A stretch of 64,000 nucleotides of DNA from an uncultured Bacteroidia bacterium. Lineage in GTDB: Bacteria > Bacteroidota > Bacteroidia > Bacteroidales > Prolixibacteraceae. Below the pieces are notes generated by a model. It saw only the letters and a list, made by a program, of their open reading frames with translations. It was not told the origin of the DNA and made no database searches. The DNA lies in the NCBI GenBank assembly GCA_903927965.1, contig CAIYPA010000193.1:1-64000 (forward strand). The letters run 5' to 3'. The position numbers were made by a program, and so were the translations under genes. Positions 1 to 7,948 of this stretch are shown here, piece by piece (within the stretch, counting starts at the first letter, position 1; each line of letters begins with the position of its first letter).

Positions 1-106
1 ACTTAGATCATTTTTGGGTCCACATCCAGGAAGCAATGAAATAATAATCAGATATTTGAATGATTTTTTTCCTGTCATTGAAGTTGTTTTTAAGAGCAAT
101 TGGTAA
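1..106 (+). CDS. 3' end of an unidentified protein (partial)
   Basis: An open frame starting at base 2 runs 34 codons to TAA at 104-106. It begins LRSFLGPHPGSN and ends EVVFKSNW. In DNA this AT-rich an uninterrupted frame touching the window edge suggests the tail of a gene that begins upstream, but the piece is too short to assign to a family. No competing frame is better. Bases 107-248 between it and the next gene hold no recognisable feature. Confidence 0.4.
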   Translation, partial: LRSFLGPHPGSNEIIIRYLNDFFPVIEVVFKSNW

Positions 107-248
107 ATTTATCGGATTTAATGATAATTACGTTTATATAGGATGTAAAGTTTCAGAAAATCAGGTTATACATTTGAAATTGATTGATTATCATTGCAGG
201 TCGAACAATGTATCTTGATATGTCAATTTAATAAGTAATCTTAACTTT

Positions 249-842
249 ATGGTTTCAGACGAAATTGTCTTAGCAGTTGAAGAGGTTTATGCAGAATTGG
301 AAAAACATCTTGAGAAAATTATTTCCCATACAAGAATGAAATGCCTGCACCTTTGCAATGCATGCTGCAACAAGACTGGAATAGAGGCTAGCCCCATCGA
401 GTTTATTCCATTGGCTGCTTATCTTTACCAAACTGGGCAGATTGACGAATTCCTGATCCGACTTGATGAAAGCGATAAAACCGGTTATTGCGTATTGTTT
501 TCACCTGAAGCCTGGAAAAATGGGGAATGGGCGTGTTTGCAATACGAAAAAAGGGGATTGATCTGCCGGCTTTTTGGATATGGATACCGGCTTAACCGCG
601 AAGGGATACCCGAACTAGTAACGTGCAAGGTATTAAAAGAGATTTGTCCGGAGGAAATAGCACAAGCACGGTTATTGGGAATTGAGAAACCCGATATGGT
701 ACCACTTTTTAGCAATTATTTTATGCAATTGTACAGCATCAATCCTGATCTTGGAACAACTTTAATGCCAATAAATCAAGCGATTAGAAAAGCAATTGAA
801 AAATTGTATTTTTATTATGCACCCGGAATGGAACACGAATAA
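249..842 (+). CDS. YkgJ-family cysteine cluster protein
   Basis: A 197-residue protein of the YkgJ / Fe-S oxidoreductase-like cysteine cluster family (CxxCxxCC type), thought to bind zinc or iron; the biochemical role is unknown. Visible are the N-terminal cluster CLHLCNACC (about residues 33-41), a second part RGLICRLFGYGY (about 101-112) and a later CKVLKEIC. The length fits the family. The ATG follows an AT-rich leader without a Shine-Dalgarno site, normal for Bacteroidota. Its 3' end overlaps the end of the convergent ferritin-like gene by 28 nt. Cytoplasmic; no signal peptide. Confidence 0.75.
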   Translation: MVSDEIVLAVEEVYAELEKHLEKIISHTRMKCLHLCNACCNKTGIEASPIEFIPLAAYLYQTGQIDEFLIRLDESDKTGYCVLFSPEAWKNGEWACLQYEKRGLICRLFGYGYRLNREGIPELVTCKVLKEICPEEIAQARLLGIEKPDMVPLFSNYFMQLYSINPDLGTTLMPINQAIRKAIEKLYFYYAPGMEHE

Positions 843-1285
843 TTGGAAATCCTTTTGGCATGGTTTTTATCTTCACCGTTCAGTTTCTGAAAAATTTCGA
901 TCATTTGTGAACCCGATTTCTCATTCATAAAGTGCTCAAAATGAAATTCACCGATAGAATTCTCAAGATTGATTGCTATTTCAAATGATTCAAACCGAGA
1001 GGGTGGTACTGATTTGAATTGCTGAATCTGATCTTTAATTGACCGGTTCATGCTGTTGAGTTCTTCGGTTTGCTTGTCAATCGCAGTAAGGGGAAGAAGT
1101 GTCTCATCAATAAAAACGTCATTGATCGATTCGATGAGTGCTGCATGGTTGATCTCCTCCATGGACAAACTCCACCAAAAATCGTAATCCTCAGGGAATT
1201 TAACACTGAACAACTGGTATAGATCCCCAATATTCAGTTCCATATAGATTGATTCCTTAATAAACAGGTTGACAGGATTTTCCAT
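815..1285 (-). CDS. Ferritin-like / rubrerythrin-like domain protein
   Basis: About 156 residues resembling the helical ferritin-like fold of small rubrerythrin relatives: the segment LYQLFSVKFPED..FW..LSMEEINHA gives the typical first helix pair with an ExxH iron ligand motif, and the C-terminus GEDKNHAKRI supplies a second acidic/His pair. Such proteins usually bind a di-iron centre and act in oxidative stress or as oxidases; whether iron is bound here is inferred. I chose the ATG at 1285 (MENPVNLF) over the one at 1303 because family members begin with this short helix. No rubredoxin domain is present. The gene ends inside the 3' end of the YkgJ-like gene on the other strand. Confidence 0.6.
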   Translation of the reverse strand: MENPVNLFIKESIYMELNIGDLYQLFSVKFPEDYDFWWSLSMEEINHAALIESINDVFIDETLLPLTAIDKQTEELNSMNRSIKDQIQQFKSVPPSRFESFEIAINLENSIGEFHFEHFMNEKSGSQMIEIFQKLNGEDKNHAKRISNYSCSIPGA

Positions 1286-1322
1286 GATGAAAATAACTTT
1301 CAATGAAACAAGATGTTACAAA

Positions 1323-1352
1323 TGGGATGACTGGTAAATTCCAATCACCCCA
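1323..1352 (-). terminator. Hairpin downstream of the SGNH hydrolase gene
   Basis: TGGGATGACTGG (1323-1334) pairs with CCAATCACCCCA (1341-1352) around a 6-nt loop, counting G-U pairs. It lies between the hydrolase stop (1368) and the next minus-strand gene. The following T-run is weak on the minus strand (ATTTGT) and better on the plus strand (AATTTTTC), so direction is uncertain. Confidence 0.4.
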
Positions 1353-1367
1353 ATTTTTCAAAAAAAC

Positions 1368-2138
1368 TTACTTTCCAAAGACATATTTGACCCAGGCTGC
1401 AGCCATAAGTTTTGCACCAGCTACTGTAGGGTGGACACCATCAGCAGTCCAATAGGTTGGTGGGACAACTCTTGCGGCCTTGGCAAAAATTTCATGATAA
1501 GGAATAAAAATGGTCCCAAATTCGTCTGCCAATTTTCTGGCGGCTGCCCGATATAGGTCGAATTCAGGAAACCAGGTTGCATCGACAGCCTTACAACCAA
1601 GTACCGCGAAGGGTTCACAAATAACAAGTTTTACTTCTGGCAAAGCTTCTTTTGTCCTTTTGAGTAAAGCCCTGAAATCTTTTTCATAAACCTCCACAGT
1701 TCCATCGTAATTCCCGTTGTGCTTGTGCCAATAGTCGTTCACTCCGATCAAAATACTTAAAACACGGGGATTTAGATCCAAACAATCTTTCTGCCAGCGA
1801 TCAGCCAACTGAAAAACCTTGTTCCCACTGATCCCCTTGTTATAGATCTTCAAGCTTTTGGCAGCAAATGTATTCAGCAATTCGGCAGCTGCTAGAAATG
1901 CATAACCACCACCAAGTGCATTCTGAACATTGGGGTCTTTTGCATCCTTGTTCCGTCCGGCATCTGTGATCGAATCTCCCTGAAAGAGAATTACCTGACT
2001 GTTTTTCAATGAATTAATACTTATTTTAGATGATGTTCCATCCATCTCATTGTCGTTGGCCGACAAAATGGCCGGTATTGCCGCAAGTCCGGCAGTACCG
2101 ACAAATGCTTTTTTCAAAAAATTCCTGCGATCTGACAT
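1368..2138 (-). CDS. Tat-exported SGNH/GDSL hydrolase
   Basis: A 256-residue SGNH-fold esterase/lipase-like hydrolase. The N-terminus MSDRRNFLKK followed by a hydrophobic Ala-rich stretch is a twin-arginine export signal (about residues 1-27). Block I QGDSITDAGRN carries the nucleophile Ser56, block III GVND the oxyanion Asn134, and block V DGVHP the Asp233/His236 pair, so the catalytic set is complete. Relatives deacetylate or de-esterify carbohydrates; the substrate here is unknown. The ATPase gene upstream on the same strand ends 23 nt before this start, so the two may be co-transcribed. Confidence 0.8.
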   Translation of the reverse strand: MSDRRNFLKKAFVGTAGLAAIPAILSANDNEMDGTSSKISINSLKNSQVILFQGDSITDAGRNKDAKDPNVQNALGGGYAFLAAAELLNTFAAKSLKIYNKGISGNKVFQLADRWQKDCLDLNPRVLSILIGVNDYWHKHNGNYDGTVEVYEKDFRALLKRTKEALPEVKLVICEPFAVLGCKAVDATWFPEFDLYRAAARKLADEFGTIFIPYHEIFAKAARVVPPTYWTADGVHPTVAGAKLMAAAWVKYVFGK

Positions 2139-2161
2139 GTGTTTACAAATTAATGAAGTTT

Positions 2162-2683
2162 CTATAATAATTTAAATATAAACTCAATACGCGAATCAAG
2201 TGTGGTAAGGGGAAGATCGAAAAGCTCATAACCATTGTCCAAGTACGCCTCTACAACACACTGATGGATCTTTTTGGCTTCTTCAAAAGTCTCCGTCCTG
2301 ATTGGATCATTCTTGTAGATCTGACTCCAGGGTGGTGTGACAAAGACTTTTTTTGCATACCGGTTCAACAAAATAGCAGAAGCCAACTCCTTTGATACAT
2401 CCTTACCTTTATACCTGGAAAAGCCAGCCTGATCGGGCAATCCCCTATCAGAAAAGGCAATATCCTGAATTTCAATTTGATTAAGAAATTCAATACGCCT
2501 ATTCATCACCAGTTTTTCAAATTTGGAACTGTTTTTCCATGGCAATATATCACCTTGAATTTCAAGTTGTTGCATGATAATTTGCCTGGCAGTCTCCTCC
2601 CCTGTCTGAAAACCCAACTGCCGGAGTTTTTCGATCAGGGCTGTTTTCCCAAATCCGGGTCCACCAGTTATCACATAAACCAT
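2162..2683 (-). CDS. Predicted P-loop ATPase/kinase (COG3911-like, AAA_28)
   Basis: The protein starts MVYVITGGPGFGKT, a Walker A motif, followed by LRQLGFQTGEETARQIIMQQ, typical of a small family of predicted ATPases related in fold to nucleotide and metabolite kinases. A later FSDRGLPDQ segment is a likely Walker B/substrate region. The frame is open for 13 codons upstream, but I chose the ATG at 2683 because it sits directly before the conserved first beta strand. Substrate unknown. Divergent from the uxaBA operon. Confidence 0.65.
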   Translation of the reverse strand: MVYVITGGPGFGKTALIEKLRQLGFQTGEETARQIIMQQLEIQGDILPWKNSSKFEKLVMNRRIEFLNQIEIQDIAFSDRGLPDQAGFSRYKGKDVSKELASAILLNRYAKKVFVTPPWSQIYKNDPIRTETFEEAKKIHQCVVEAYLDNGYELFDLPLTTLDSRIEFIFKLL

Positions 2684-2851
2684 AATTGCCGGACATAATT
2701 TAAAGCTAAAAATACAAATCAATTCAATGCAACGACCTTTTTTTAGTGAACTGAAAATACAAATATTAATTTTACATTAATAATAAAAACTTATTATGTA
2801 TTATATATCTGTTATTCAATGGATTAGATCAAAATAATAATTTTAGGCGAC

Positions 2852-2881
2852 TTGAACCAGATAAAATATATCCTACTTTTG
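2852..2881 (+). promoter_or_regulatory. Bacteroidota-type promoter of uxaBA
   Basis: TTG at 2852-2854 is followed after exactly 19 nt by TACTTTTG (2874-2881), matching the Bacteroidota sigma-ABfr consensus TTG-N19-TAnnTTTG. Transcription would start near 2888, about 70 nt before the uxaB ATG, leaving an untranslated leader that contains a LacI-type dyad. Confidence 0.65.
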
Positions 2882-2911
2882 TGCCGTTCCGTGTGCGAAC
2901 ACGGATTTTGA

Positions 2912-2925
2912 TGCAAACGTTTATC
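2912..2925. promoter_or_regulatory. LacI-family operator candidate in uxaB leader
   Basis: TGCAAACGTTTATC contains the perfect palindrome AAACGTTT (2915-2922) with a central CG, the hallmark of LacI/GalR-family operators. It lies about 27 nt after the predicted transcription start, a position suited to repression. A second short dyad, GTGTgcgaACAC (2891-2902), lies just upstream. The regulator gene is not in the window. Confidence 0.5.
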
Positions 2926-2958
2926 ATGCCGAAGGGCAACTAAAAATAAGAATAATCA

Positions 2959-4440
2959 ATGTTAAAATTGAACAGAAGTACAGTCGAAAATCTTCCGGTT
3001 TATCCTGAGAGGATTTTGCAGTTTGGTGAAGGAAATTTCCTGAGAGCTTTTGCAGATTGGATGGTCACGAAAATGAACCGGAATGCCGGTTTTAATTCAG
3101 GAGTAGTTGTCGTACAACCCATTGAGCGTGGTATGGTTGACATGATCAATGCACAGGATGGTTTGTTCCATGTTTATCTTAAAGGGATCAAAGACGGTAA
3201 ACCTGTTAAGGAGTTTACCCTTGTTGATTCTATTACAAGAGGCTTAAATCCTTACACTCAATTAATTGAATATAAGAAAGTTATAGATAGCCCTAATCTG
3301 AGGTTCATCATTTCCAATACGACCGAAGCAGGCATTGCATGGGATGGAAACGACCGTTTGGAAATGGACCTTCAGAATTCGTTCCCTGGAAAGATGACCG
3401 CCTTGCTTTACCAACGTTTTAAAACTTATAAAGGCGATCCATCAAAAGGGCTGATTATCATCTGTTGTGAGTTAATCGACAAAAATGCGGATATTTTAAA
3501 AAAATATGTCCTTCAGCATTGTGAAAACTGGAAACTGGAACAGGAATTTATCCAATGGCTCAATATTTCTTGCGCTTTTTGTAACTCATTGGTTGACAGG
3601 ATTGTTCCTGGATTTCCAAAAGAAGAAATTGAAGCTATCCAAAAGGAACTTGGATATGAAGACAATCTGGTTGTCGTTGGTGAGTATTTCCACCTTTGGG
3701 TCATTGAAGGTCCGGATTGGGTACAGAAAGAATTTCCCGCAGAAAAGGCTGGGCTGGACGTTAAATTCGTAAAAGACATGAAACGGTTCAGGGAACAAAA
3801 AGTACAAGTTCTTAATGGCTGTCATACAGGAAGTTATGCAGTATCCTTTTTAAGTGGGATGGATACTGTGCGTGAAGCTTTTGAAAACCTTGAAGTTGGC
3901 AATTTTATGAAGGAACTGGTTTACGACGAAGTATTGCCTGTTCTGGATGGGACAGAGAAAGAGTTAAAATCGTTTGCCAATAAAATTCTTGAGAGGTTCA
4001 GGAATCCATATATCAGGCATCAATGGCAAAGTATTGCCCTCAATGCCATGTCGAAATGGGAAACAAGGAACCTTCCTACACTATTGAATTACTATGAGAC
4101 ACATCAAATGCTGCCGCAGAAAATCGTCTTTTCCCTGGCAGCCATGATCGCCTATTTTAAAGGTGAATCAGACGGGGTATCGTATAAAATTCAGGATGAC
4201 AAATGGATCCTTGATTTCTATAAAGCGGCATGGGCAGAATGTGATGGCAGGCCAATCTCCATTCAGGCCCTTGTTAAAAAAGTGCTCAAACTTGAAAAAG
4301 TATGGAAACGGGACCTTAACGAAGTTCCCAATCTGACGATTTCTGTAACTTGTTATTTATTCCTGATCGAACAGGTTGGGATGAAAAAAGCAGTAAAAGC
4401 AGTTTTAAGCGATAGCAATCCATTGATGAAGATAGGATAA
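2959..4440 (+). CDS. uxaB: Altronate oxidoreductase (tagaturonate reductase)
   Basis: A 493-residue member of the mannitol dehydrogenase superfamily, matching UxaB (EC 1.1.1.58), which reduces D-tagaturonate to D-altronate with NADH in galacturonate breakdown. The N-terminal Rossmann part shows ILQFGEGNFLRAFADWM (about residues 19-35); the catalytic helix region KVQVLNGCHTGSYAVSFL carries the conserved Lys, Asn and His of polyol dehydrogenases. Length is normal. One nucleotide separates its stop from uxaA. A promoter and LacI-type operator lie upstream. uxaC, kdgK and kdgA, which complete the pathway, are not in this window. Confidence 0.93.
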   Translation: MLKLNRSTVENLPVYPERILQFGEGNFLRAFADWMVTKMNRNAGFNSGVVVVQPIERGMVDMINAQDGLFHVYLKGIKDGKPVKEFTLVDSITRGLNPYTQLIEYKKVIDSPNLRFIISNTTEAGIAWDGNDRLEMDLQNSFPGKMTALLYQRFKTYKGDPSKGLIIICCELIDKNADILKKYVLQHCENWKLEQEFIQWLNISCAFCNSLVDRIVPGFPKEEIEAIQKELGYEDNLVVVGEYFHLWVIEGPDWVQKEFPAEKAGLDVKFVKDMKRFREQKVQVLNGCHTGSYAVSFLSGMDTVREAFENLEVGNFMKELVYDEVLPVLDGTEKELKSFANKILERFRNPYIRHQWQSIALNAMSKWETRNLPTLLNYYETHQMLPQKIVFSLAAMIAYFKGESDGVSYKIQDDKWILDFYKAAWAECDGRPISIQALVKKVLKLEKVWKRDLNEVPNLTISVTCYLFLIEQVGMKKAVKAVLSDSNPLMKIG

Positions 4441-4441
4441 G

Positions 4442-5929
4442 ATGGCAAAATTTATTAAAATCAATCCAGCTGATAATGTAGCTGTTTGTCTTGAGGAAGG
4501 TTTTAAGGACAATTCTGTGACTGTTGGAAATCAGGTTATCATTCTTCAGGAGGATATCCCTGTAGGACATAAAATGCTTTTGCTTTCACTGTCTGAAGGT
4601 GACAATATCATCAAGTATGGTGAACCAATCGGGCATCTGACCACATCTGTCGGGGTTGGCCATCATATTCATTCTCATAACCTGAAAACCAATCTTTCTG
4701 GGACCCTCAACTACGATTTTGTGCAGAAACTGAGATCAATCAAACATCCTGTAAAGCCTTTAGCTTTTAATGGTTTTCAGCGTAAAAACGGGGAAGTTGG
4801 AATCAGGAATGAACTCTGGATTGTACCGACTGTTGGATGCGTAAACGGACAGGCGCAGCAAATCATCGACAGGTTCAAGAAAGAGGTAAATCCTACCGGG
4901 ATTGATGCCATTGAGGTTTTTAAACACAACTACGGTTGTTCACAATTGGGTGATGATCACCAAAATACCAAAACAGCCCTTGCCGATTTGGTCATTCACC
5001 CAAATGCAGGGGGTGTCCTGGTGTTGAGCCTTGGTTGTGAAAACCTTCAGATGGAAGATTTCCGTAAATCATTGGGTGATTACGACAAAAAACGCATCAA
5101 GTTTCTCAAAGCACAAGATGTAAATGATGAGATTGAGGAAGGGTTTAAGATTCTTTGCGAACTTTATGAAGTGATGCGCCACGACCAGAGGACCACGCTC
5201 CCACTTTCTTCATTGCGGATTGGTTTAAAATGTGGCGGGTCCGATGGGTTTTCAGGAATTACTGCAAATCCGTTGCTTGGTGAAATGTCCGATTACCTGA
5301 TCGCTTCAGGTGGCACAACTGTATTGACTGAGGTTCCGGAAATGTTCGGTGCCGAAACGATATTAATGGAACGATCAGAAAATGAGCAGATATTTAATAA
5401 AACAGTCAGCCTGATAAACGATTTCAAGGATTATTTTTCTGCGCACGATCAACCCGTTTACGAAAATCCTTCACCAGGAAACAAAGCAGGAGGAATCACG
5501 ACACTAGAGGAGAAGTCACTTGGTTGTACACAAAAATGCGGAAATGCCACGGTTATTGATGTTTTGAAATATGGGGAGCGGATCCGCAAAAATGGCCTTA
5601 ACCTTTTGTCAGCTCCAGGTAACGATCTGGTTGCCACATCGGCACTTGGATTCAGTGGTTGTCAGATGGTACTTTTTACAACAGGTAGGGGAACACCGTT
5701 TGGAAGTTTTGTGCCAACCATGAAAATATCGACCAACACTGCACTCTATATAAAGAAAAGAAATTGGATAGATTTCAATGCCGGGGAGCTGATCAATGGA
5801 GTGACGATGGGCAGTTTATTGGAACAATTTTTAGATTATATCATCAAAATTGCTAGTGGCGAATTTTTGAACCATGAAAAAACCGGATTCAAAGAGATCG
5901 CTATTTTTAAGAAGGGGGTTACCCTTTAA
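4442..5929 (+). CDS. uxaA: Altronate dehydratase
   Basis: A 495-residue protein matching UxaA (EC 4.2.1.7), which dehydrates D-altronate to 2-keto-3-deoxygluconate. The N-terminal SAF-like domain (about residues 1-90) ends in VGHHIHSHNLKT, with metal-binding histidines. The larger D-galactarate dehydratase/altronate hydrolase part follows, with RKNGEVGIRNELWIVPTVGC and ALGFSGCQM. It is translationally adjacent to uxaB (1-nt gap), so the two make consecutive steps in one operon. An inverted repeat 23 nt after the stop probably ends the transcript. Confidence 0.93.
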   Translation: MAKFIKINPADNVAVCLEEGFKDNSVTVGNQVIILQEDIPVGHKMLLLSLSEGDNIIKYGEPIGHLTTSVGVGHHIHSHNLKTNLSGTLNYDFVQKLRSIKHPVKPLAFNGFQRKNGEVGIRNELWIVPTVGCVNGQAQQIIDRFKKEVNPTGIDAIEVFKHNYGCSQLGDDHQNTKTALADLVIHPNAGGVLVLSLGCENLQMEDFRKSLGDYDKKRIKFLKAQDVNDEIEEGFKILCELYEVMRHDQRTTLPLSSLRIGLKCGGSDGFSGITANPLLGEMSDYLIASGGTTVLTEVPEMFGAETILMERSENEQIFNKTVSLINDFKDYFSAHDQPVYENPSPGNKAGGITTLEEKSLGCTQKCGNATVIDVLKYGERIRKNGLNLLSAPGNDLVATSALGFSGCQMVLFTTGRGTPFGSFVPTMKISTNTALYIKKRNWIDFNAGELINGVTMGSLLEQFLDYIIKIASGEFLNHEKTGFKEIAIFKKGVTL

Positions 5930-5951
5930 AGGAAAACTGGGTCTCATAGGA

Positions 5952-5992
5952 GGATGCAACTGGCAATTGGCTACTGGCAACTGGTTGCATCC
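5952..5992 (+). terminator. Hairpin after uxaA with heptamer repeat in the loop
   Basis: Perfect 9-bp arms GGATGCAAC (5952-5960) and GTTGCATCC (5984-5992) enclose three 7-bp units GGCAATT GGCTACT GGCAACT (5962-5982). The hairpin closes the uxaBA transcript, but only a weak A/T tract follows, so it may stabilise the 3' end rather than terminate. The loop belongs to a heptamer repeat family found at four other loci here. Confidence 0.5.
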
Positions 5993-6027
5993 AAATTAAA
6001 CCAATATCCAAAGTTTGACTAATGTAC

Positions 6028-6435
6028 TTATAAATTTAAACTCTGAATGATCCTTACCATATCGTCGCGTTTGAATGGTTTGCTCAGGTAATTATCCATG
6101 CCTGAATTCAGGCACAATTCAATATCGTCCTGCATGGCATTTGCTGTCATTGCAACAATTTTAACTGGCTTCAGATTATTTTCGGTTTCATAATCCCTTA
6201 TGCATTTGGTCGCCTCGTATCCATCCATGAGTGGCATCTGAACATCCATAAAGATGATGTCGTACTTGTTTTCCTTAAATTTCTTTACAGCTTCAACTCC
6301 GTCAACAGCAGAATCAAATAGGGATACAAAGGGACGTAAAATGAGGTTTGCAACTTTAAGGTTTGTAGGATTGTCTTCAGCTACAAGCACCCTCAGATTT
6401 GCTGGAAAATTGTCAGTTAATAATTTTGAATCCAT
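6028..6435 (-). CDS. Single-domain response regulator (CheY-like receiver)
   Basis: 135 residues made only of a receiver domain. Acidic pair Glu20/Asp21 (VLVAEDN), phosphoacceptor Asp64 (IFMDVQMP), Thr97 (AMTANA) and Lys119 (LSKPF) are all present, so it should be phosphorylatable. The VAEDN and MDVQMPLMDGYEAT wording is that of receivers found at the C-terminus of hybrid kinases, suggesting a detached phosphorelay module. No output domain and no adjacent kinase; it is alone between uxaA (opposite strand) and the AlkD-like gene. Confidence 0.85.
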   Translation of the reverse strand: MDSKLLTDNFPANLRVLVAEDNPTNLKVANLILRPFVSLFDSAVDGVEAVKKFKENKYDIIFMDVQMPLMDGYEATKCIRDYETENNLKPVKIVAMTANAMQDDIELCLNSGMDNYLSKPFKRDDMVRIIQSLNL

Positions 6436-6520
6436 ATTTTCTCTTCTGGTGAATTCCTGTTACAAATGTTAAAAGATATTCCTTTTTTAAGGTTGCAATA
6501 TAATGAAGTTTTACCGATTC

Positions 6521-7237
6521 CTAATGTTTATTTTTCCTAAATTTCATCCTTTCCTCAGGATGCATTTTTTCAGTTGCATATTGAAAAATCAGTCTTGCAG
6601 CATAATCCTTCCACTTAAACAGGAATTCTTCAGTTTCCTTGTGCTTTATTTTCCATGCTTCGCGAAGAAACCAACCAAGTCCCTGATGCACAACACGCTC
6701 ATTATCAAGCATCATTAGATCAATCATATCGAAAAGAAATTTAAAATCATTGGTCGATTTCAAGAGTTTAATCATTGTAACTGGAACACACCTGCGCTGA
6801 AATTTATATGGCGAAATTCTCCAGCTATTTAATCTTTCAAGTGGAACAATATTCTTTAAAAAAAACCATGGAAGAACTGTTCCACACAGTGTATCGGTAT
6901 GGGCCCAATTTGTGATACCATATTCAAACCATTTTTCGATGGCCTCAAAGGTTTGGTTATCAAATTTCTTCTTGAACTTTTCGGTTAGAACAATTACAAA
7001 ACTTGTCTCTTCATATTTGCCACTCAGCAAAAGCTGGGGAGCACTTTCCAGAAGCAAGGGCAGATCAATTGTTCCTGAAGAATACAATGCATCAATTTTA
7101 GCCAAAAAGATTTCAGTTGGCACTCCATAAGCATCATATCCCTCCTTAAAATACTTCGAATATTTGATTATTGTTGCTTCATCACCATTTGATTGGCAAA
7201 ATAAGACGATATCATCACAGAAACTAACCGGATCCAT
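6521..7237 (-). CDS. DNA alkylation repair protein, AlkD-like HEAT repeat fold
   Basis: 238 residues of the AlkD/AlkC-type DNA alkylation repair family (PF08713), HEAT-like helical repeats that bind damaged DNA and in AlkD remove N3/N7-alkylated purines. Visible signatures are EKWFEYGITNWAHTDTLCG, corresponding to the family's NWDxxD-like active-site loop, and VHQGLGWFLREAWK, matching the conserved H(K/Q)xxGWxLRE motif. Whether it is a glycosylase depends on the loop's acidic residue; here it reads NWAHTD. The DJ-1 gene upstream is separated by a strong terminator, so this gene has its own promoter. Confidence 0.75.
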   Translation of the reverse strand: MDPVSFCDDIVLFCQSNGDEATIIKYSKYFKEGYDAYGVPTEIFLAKIDALYSSGTIDLPLLLESAPQLLLSGKYEETSFVIVLTEKFKKKFDNQTFEAIEKWFEYGITNWAHTDTLCGTVLPWFFLKNIVPLERLNSWRISPYKFQRRCVPVTMIKLLKSTNDFKFLFDMIDLMMLDNERVVHQGLGWFLREAWKIKHKETEEFLFKWKDYAARLIFQYATEKMHPEERMKFRKNKH

Positions 7238-7278
7238 TTTTTAGATAAAATTATTGTGAAATTATACAAATTCCTTTC

Positions 7279-7344
7279 AAAAAAAGAATCCCCGCCCGAT
7301 TTTCGTGTAAGGTGTGCGAAAGGGTTTGTTCGATGCGGGGATTC
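7279..7344 (-). terminator. Rho-independent terminator of the DJ-1 gene
   Basis: Perfect 10-bp arms GAATCCCCGC (7286-7295) and GCGGGGATTC (7335-7344) enclose an inner TTTCG/CGAAA stem. Read on the minus strand the outer stem is followed directly by seven T (7279-7285). It begins 9 nt after the DJ-1 stop codon. The best terminator in the window. Confidence 0.75.
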
Positions 7345-7352
7345 CTAAAAAT

Positions 7353-7916
7353 TTATAAACGATAATCGGAGCTTACCAGCATTGCTTTTTTCAATTGGTT
7401 AGCCAATTCCTCCCCTTTCAAAATCCTGACAATTTCAAGCGAAAAAAGTAAGGCCGTACCAACACCACGTCCAGTAATTATCTTATCATCAACAATATAG
7501 GGACTATCTCCAATTAATGCTCCTTTTAAGTAATTCTCAAAACCCGGAAAACATACTGCTTTTTTACCATTCAGTATTTTCAGGTTTCCTAAAACCATTG
7601 GGGCAGCACATATGGCGGCAAGGTATTTTCTTGCCTTATGATAGGCTAAAATCTCCTGCTTGAGTCCATTGTGTTGGTCAAGGTTTTTTGTACCTGGCAT
7701 TCCACCGGGAAGGATGATCATTTCGCCCTCAGAATACTTGACATCCTCAAAAAGGTGATCGGCTTTAACTTCGATTTGATGCGCACCTTTTACCATTAAA
7801 GTTCCGGTTACCGATACAATGGACACATTTACTTGTGCCCGGCGCAAAACATCTACAATGGTAACGGCCTCAATTTCTTCAAATCCTTCAGCCAAAAATA
7901 TAAATATCTTATTCAT
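7353..7916 (-). CDS. DJ-1/PfpI family protein (YajL-like)
   Basis: 187 residues of the DJ-1/ThiJ/PfpI superfamily, closest in pattern to DJ-1/YajL proteins implicated in oxidative-stress defence and deglycation. The nucleophile-elbow Cys103 lies in YLAAICAAPMVLG, the conserved Glu14 in AEGFEEIEA, and GGMPGT and GRGVGTA are typical. The protein covers the whole family length and has no export signal. Monocistronic by context: terminator after it and a differently promoted gene before it. Confidence 0.85.
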   Translation of the reverse strand: MNKIFIFLAEGFEEIEAVTIVDVLRRAQVNVSIVSVTGTLMVKGAHQIEVKADHLFEDVKYSEGEMIILPGGMPGTKNLDQHNGLKQEILAYHKARKYLAAICAAPMVLGNLKILNGKKAVCFPGFENYLKGALIGDSPYIVDDKIITGRGVGTALLFSLEIVRILKGEELANQLKKAMLVSSDYRL

Positions 7917-7948
7917 AACAATTTAAATGTTGGTTCAAATGGATTGAA

